Shown piece after piece: positions 61,004 to 64,000 of a stretch of DNA of 64,000 nt. This DNA is from Acidobacteriota bacterium. Its GTDB lineage: Bacteria; Acidobacteriota; Vicinamibacteria; Vicinamibacterales; UBA8438. How positions within the stretch are numbered: the stretch's first letter is position 1; each line of letters opens with the position of its first letter. The notes beneath the pieces are model-generated. The model saw only the letters and a list, made by a program, of their open reading frames with translations, made no database searches and was not told the DNA's origin. The translations under genes were made by a program, and so were the position numbers. The stretch covers positions 73,932-137,931 of the forward strand of contig VXRJ01000019.1 in assembly GCA_009838525.1 (NCBI GenBank), written 5' to 3'.

Positions 61004-62679
61004 ATTCCTTCGTATTGCGGGCCGCCCTCCCCCTCCGGCGGTACCCAGTCGATGATCTGGTACGGATCCATGATGTCGCACGTCTTGCAGTGCACGCAGT
61101 TCGATGCGTTGACCTGCAGCCGCTTCCCCTCACCGGCGCCGGCATCAACGATCTCGTAGACGTTGGCGGGGCAGAACCGCGTGCAGGGATTCCGGTACTC
61201 CTCAATGCAGCGCGTGCGGCAGATGTCCGTGTCATGGACGATCAGGTGCGACGGCTGGTTCTCGTCGTGGCGCGTCCCGGAATAGTGGACGTTGGTCAGC
61301 CGGTCGAACGTCAGCGTCCGGTCAATCGGCACGCCGGGCGCCTCCGGCGCCTGCCGGCCGCGGTAATAGTCGTCCACCGTCCGGATCCGTTCATGCCCGG
61401 CATGCGACGGGATCGGGTCGCGCAGCCACCAGCCGCCGGTCAGCAGCGACAGCCCGGAAAAGACCAGCCCGGGCAGGAGGCCGGCTCCGAATGCCTGGTG
61501 GACGTTCCGGACCGGGTACAGCTCGCGATGGATCGGCCCCTCCTGAATCAGCCGATCGTACCCGGCAAGCCGGGATGCGGAGACGTCACCCGCCCGGATG
61601 GCGGCAAATGCCGCCTCGGCCGCCGCCATCCCGCTTCGCATCGCGAGGTGAATACCCTTCAGCCGCATCGAATTGAGGAATCCGCCGGCATCTCCCAGAA
61701 TGAGTGCGCCGTCGGCGTGGCACTTCGGGATGGCGTGCCAGCCCCCCTCCGGCAACGCCTTCGCGCCGTAACGCACCATCTGCCCGCCGTCGAGCAGCCG
61801 GGCAACCAGCGGGTGCCGCTTGAACCGCTGAAAGGCGACATGCGGATCGAACAGCGGATCGCGGTAGTCGAGCCCGGCGACGAAGCCGACCGACAGCCGC
61901 CCCTCCGGCAAAGCGTAGATGAACCCGCCGCCGAACTCCTCGAAACGCAGGGGGTGGCCCATCGTGTGGATCACCGAACCGGGAGCCAGACGCTCCGGAT
62001 CGACATCCCACAACTCCTTGATGCCGATGGCGTATGTCTGCGGCTGACGATCGGTGTCGAGGCCGAGCCGCGCGATCAGCGTCTTGGTCAGGTTGCCCCG
62101 CACGCCGTCGGCGAGCAGCGTCACCGGCGCGCGGATGTCGACGCCCGGCTCGAATGTCGGCCGGCGGGAACCATCCTTCGCGATGCCCCGGTCGCCGGTC
62201 CGCGCCCCGACGATGCGGTCGCCGTCGTACAGCAATTCCGACGCCGCAAAACCGGTAAAGACATCGACACCCGCCGCCTCCACTTGATCCGTCAGCCAGG
62301 CCGCAAAGCGGTTGAGCGAGATGACGTAGTGGCCGTGGTTGCGGAGCGGCGGCGGCGTGAAGGGAAACGGGATGGCGCGACGGCCGGTCAGGAAGTAGAT
62401 GCTGTCGCGCGCGACCGGGGTCTCGAGCGGTGCGTTCCGCTCCCGCCAGTCGGGGATCAGGTCGTGAAGGGCCGAAGGATCGAGGACCGCGCCCGAGAGC
62501 ATGTGCGCGCCCGGCGCGCGCGCCTTCTCGAGCAGGGCGATCGCGAGGGGCTCGCCTCCCGCTTCGGCGCTGAGGCGCGCCAGCCGATATGCCGCGGCGA
62601 GGCCGGCCGGTCCGCCGCCGACAATCAGGACGTCGACCTCGAGCGTGTCGCGATCCGGCTCGATCGGATCCAGGGTCAG
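61000..62679 (-). CDS. Electron transfer flavoprotein-ubiquinone oxidoreductase
   Basis: 559 residues. The FAD motif DVLIVGGGPAGLAAA is at about 16, and LGDAGGFLNSMRLKGIHLAMRSGMAAAE matches ETF:QO. The C-terminal 4Fe-4S ferredoxin-like part is NPCTRFCPANVYE and NCVHCKTCDIMDP. It passes electrons from ETF to membrane quinone. No ATG, GTG or TTG fits near the N-terminus: the best start is a CTG at 62679 that overlaps the etfA TGA by 4 bp, as the other junctions of this operon do. Confidence 0.93.
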   Translation of the reverse strand: MTLDPIEPDRDTLEVDVLIVGGGPAGLAAAYRLARLSAEAGGEPLAIALLEKARAPGAHMLSGAVLDPSALHDLIPDWRERNAPLETPVARDSIYFLTGRRAIPFPFTPPPLRNHGHYVISLNRFAAWLTDQVEAAGVDVFTGFAASELLYDGDRIVGARTGDRGIAKDGSRRPTFEPGVDIRAPVTLLADGVRGNLTKTLIARLGLDTDRQPQTYAIGIKELWDVDPERLAPGSVIHTMGHPLRFEEFGGGFIYALPEGRLSVGFVAGLDYRDPLFDPHVAFQRFKRHPLVARLLDGGQMVRYGAKALPEGGWHAIPKCHADGALILGDAGGFLNSMRLKGIHLAMRSGMAAAEAAFAAIRAGDVSASRLAGYDRLIQEGPIHRELYPVRNVHQAFGAGLLPGLVFSGLSLLTGGWWLRDPIPSHAGHERIRTVDDYYRGRQAPEAPGVPIDRTLTFDRLTNVHYSGTRHDENQPSHLIVHDTDICRTRCIEEYRNPCTRFCPANVYEIVDAGAGEGKRLQVNASNCVHCKTCDIMDPYQIIDWVPPEGEGGPQYEGM

Positions 62680-63680
62680 TCTCCCCCGGCGTCTCCACCC
62701 TCGAGCGCCGCCTGAATCGCCGGCACGATCTCGAACAGGTCGCCGACGATGCCATAGTGCGCCACCTCGAAGATGGGGGCGTCGGCATCCTTGTTGATGG
62801 CGACGATCGTGCGCGCCCCCTTCATGCCGACCAGATGCTGAATGGCGCCGGAGATGCCCAGCGCCAGATAGAGTCCGGGCGCCACGGTCTGGCCGGAACT
62901 GCCGATTTGCCGATCCATCGGCAGCCAGCCGGCGTCGCAGATGGGTCGGGAGGCCGCCACCTCGGCGTCGAGAGCGCGCGCCAGCTCCTGGACAAGCGGC
63001 AGGTGCTCCGCATCCTTGATGCCCCGGCCCACCGCAACGATCCGCTCCGCCTGGGTCAGGTCGACCGCCTGCTTCGCCTCCCTGAACGGCGCTTCCGGCT
63101 GCTGGCGGATGGCCGCCGCGTCCAGTTGCACCTCGACCGCGCGGACCGGCGCCGGTGCGTCGCCGCGGCGCGCGCTGTCGGCGCGCCACGCGCCGATCTG
63201 GATGGTCGCGCAGTGCGGCGGCGGACCCTCCGGCGCCACATCCGCGACGAACTTCCCCTGGAACATTGGGCGGACGAAGACCGTCGCGCCGTCGTGCGCC
63301 CTGGCTCCGATGCAGTCGGGAATCAGGAGGCGCCCGATCCGGGCGGCCAGAGCGGGTGCGTAGTCGCGCGTCTGGTACGTGTGCGGCCAGAGCACGAGGT
63401 CCGGCGAGACGCCGCCGATCACCTGCGCGTAGGCGGTGGTGAGGCCGTCGGCGGTGTAGGGCTCGAGCGCCGCGTGATCGATCGCGAGCACTCCGTCGAC
63501 GTCCGCCGCGGCCAGCTCCGCCGCCGACGACGCGAGAGATGCCCCCGCGCCGGCCAGCGCGACCGTGATCGGCCCGGCGGGCGCCGCGTCGCTCGTGGCG
63601 ATCTGCTGCGCCGCCGCCACCGTTTCCCAAGTGGCGGGATTGACCGCGCCGTCACGCTGTTCACCGACAACCAGGATCAC
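62676..63680 (-). CDS. etfA: Electron transfer flavoprotein alpha subunit
   Basis: 334 residues. The C-terminal FAD domain has the conserved block GSSGQTVAPGLYLALGISGAIQHLVGMK, then IVAINKDADAPIFEVAHYGIVGDLFEIVPAI. It pairs with EtfB to take electrons from acyl-CoA and other dehydrogenases. ATG at 63680 overlaps the etfB stop by 4 bp; its own stop overlaps the ETF:QO start. Confidence 0.96.
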   Translation of the reverse strand: MILVVGEQRDGAVNPATWETVAAAQQIATSDAAPAGPITVALAGAGASLASSAAELAAADVDGVLAIDHAALEPYTADGLTTAYAQVIGGVSPDLVLWPHTYQTRDYAPALAARIGRLLIPDCIGARAHDGATVFVRPMFQGKFVADVAPEGPPPHCATIQIGAWRADSARRGDAPAPVRAVEVQLDAAAIRQQPEAPFREAKQAVDLTQAERIVAVGRGIKDAEHLPLVQELARALDAEVAASRPICDAGWLPMDRQIGSSGQTVAPGLYLALGISGAIQHLVGMKGARTIVAINKDADAPIFEVAHYGIVGDLFEIVPAIQAALEGGDAGGD

Positions 63681-64000
63681 AGGACGCGCGCCTCCTCGCG
63701 AAGCAATCGCACCAGCTCACGCGCCGCCTCCGCGGGCGCGCCGTCGATCAGGTGCGTGTCGCCGGACTTCTCCGGCGCGTACATCCGTAGGATCCGCTGT
63801 CCGCCGACGCCGGAGAGCTCCGGCGTCACCTTGCGGATCTCCTTCCGCTTGGCCGCCATGATCCCCCGGAGCGTGGCGTAGCGAAGCTGGTTGATGCCGC
63901 TCTGAATCGTCAGGAGCGCTGGCAGCGGCAGGCTCACCCACTGGAACCAGCCGCTCTCCAGTTCCCGCTTGACGCGGAGCGATCCCTCTCCACCGGCCTC
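63677..64000 (-). CDS. etfB: Electron transfer flavoprotein beta subunit (partial, 5' end off window)
   Basis: The C-terminal 107 residues of EtfB. The frame reads from the right edge (EGSLRVKRELESGW) through the family block TIQSGINQLRYATLRGIMAAKRKEI to a Leu-rich tail. An internal GTG at 63937 is not the true start. First visible gene of the etfB-etfA-ETF:QO-DUF374-deacetylase operon. Confidence 0.92.
   Translation of the reverse strand, partial: EAGGEGSLRVKRELESGWFQWVSLPLPALLTIQSGINQLRYATLRGIMAAKRKEIRKVTPELSGVGGQRILRMYAPEKSGDTHLIDGAPAEAARELVRLLREEARVL

Overview
This is a window of about two-thirds G+C from a Gram-negative chromosome. The outer-membrane lipoprotein gene lptE marks an outer membrane. 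bshC (bacillithiol), a DUF1592/DUF1552 pair and several exported quinoproteins together suit an Acidobacteriota genome of the Vicinamibacteria type. Planctomycetes or a related phylum cannot be excluded, because no rRNA or tRNA gene was seen.

Layout. 0-13.5 kb holds exported enzymes and lipoproteins: a partial metallo-beta-lactamase-fold hydrolase, a propeller lipoprotein, a duplicated DUF6644 membrane protein, a DUF1592-DUF1552-ankyrin operon, a PhoD-like phosphatase, a five-bladed-propeller lipoprotein and a PQQ dehydrogenase. 13.6-14.6 kb is a DUF7662/VapC toxin-antitoxin pair with its own promoter and operator. 14.8-16.0 kb is a thioredoxin-fold/DsbD-alpha fusion with an in-frame TGA where a redox cysteine is expected, followed by a hairpin: a probable selenoprotein. 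16-34 kb is mostly housekeeping: PLP decarboxylase, PQQ dehydrogenase and bshC, xdhC, then hrcA-grpE-dnaJ-prmA-rsmE without dnaK, a Ser/Thr kinase, a second MBL hydrolase, ilvE, recX, alaS and an S4 protein. 34.1-42.8 kb is an accessory island: HEPN/MNT pair, decayed PQQ dehydrogenase gene and a Type III-like restriction-modification pair.

44.0-54.2 kb (minus strand) carries what I read as a complete gene set for quinohemoprotein amine dehydrogenase: qhpG, qhpA, qhpD, qhpC, qhpB, qhpF and qhpE. Its gamma subunit keeps every residue needed for the cysteine tryptophylquinone (CTQ) cofactor and the three Cys-acid thioether links. A foreign-looking DUF5343 gene with an AT-rich promoter sits between qhpF and qhpE. 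54.2-64 kb returns to housekeeping: a DUF411 protein, rpsT, the leuS-lptE-holA operon, and an etfB-etfA-ETF:QO-DUF374-deacetylase operon whose first gene runs off the right edge.

How the parts fit. Much of the window feeds electrons into the envelope respiratory chain: two intact PQQ dehydrogenases, a diheme CTQ amine dehydrogenase, a cytochrome-like DUF1592 protein, and the ETF to quinone route. Thiol chemistry also recurs, in bacillithiol synthesis and the probable selenoprotein. Defence and selfish elements (VapC pair, HEPN/MNT, restriction-modification, DUF5343) lie between operons, and in one case within one. No CRISPR array, transposase, prophage, rRNA or tRNA was recognised.
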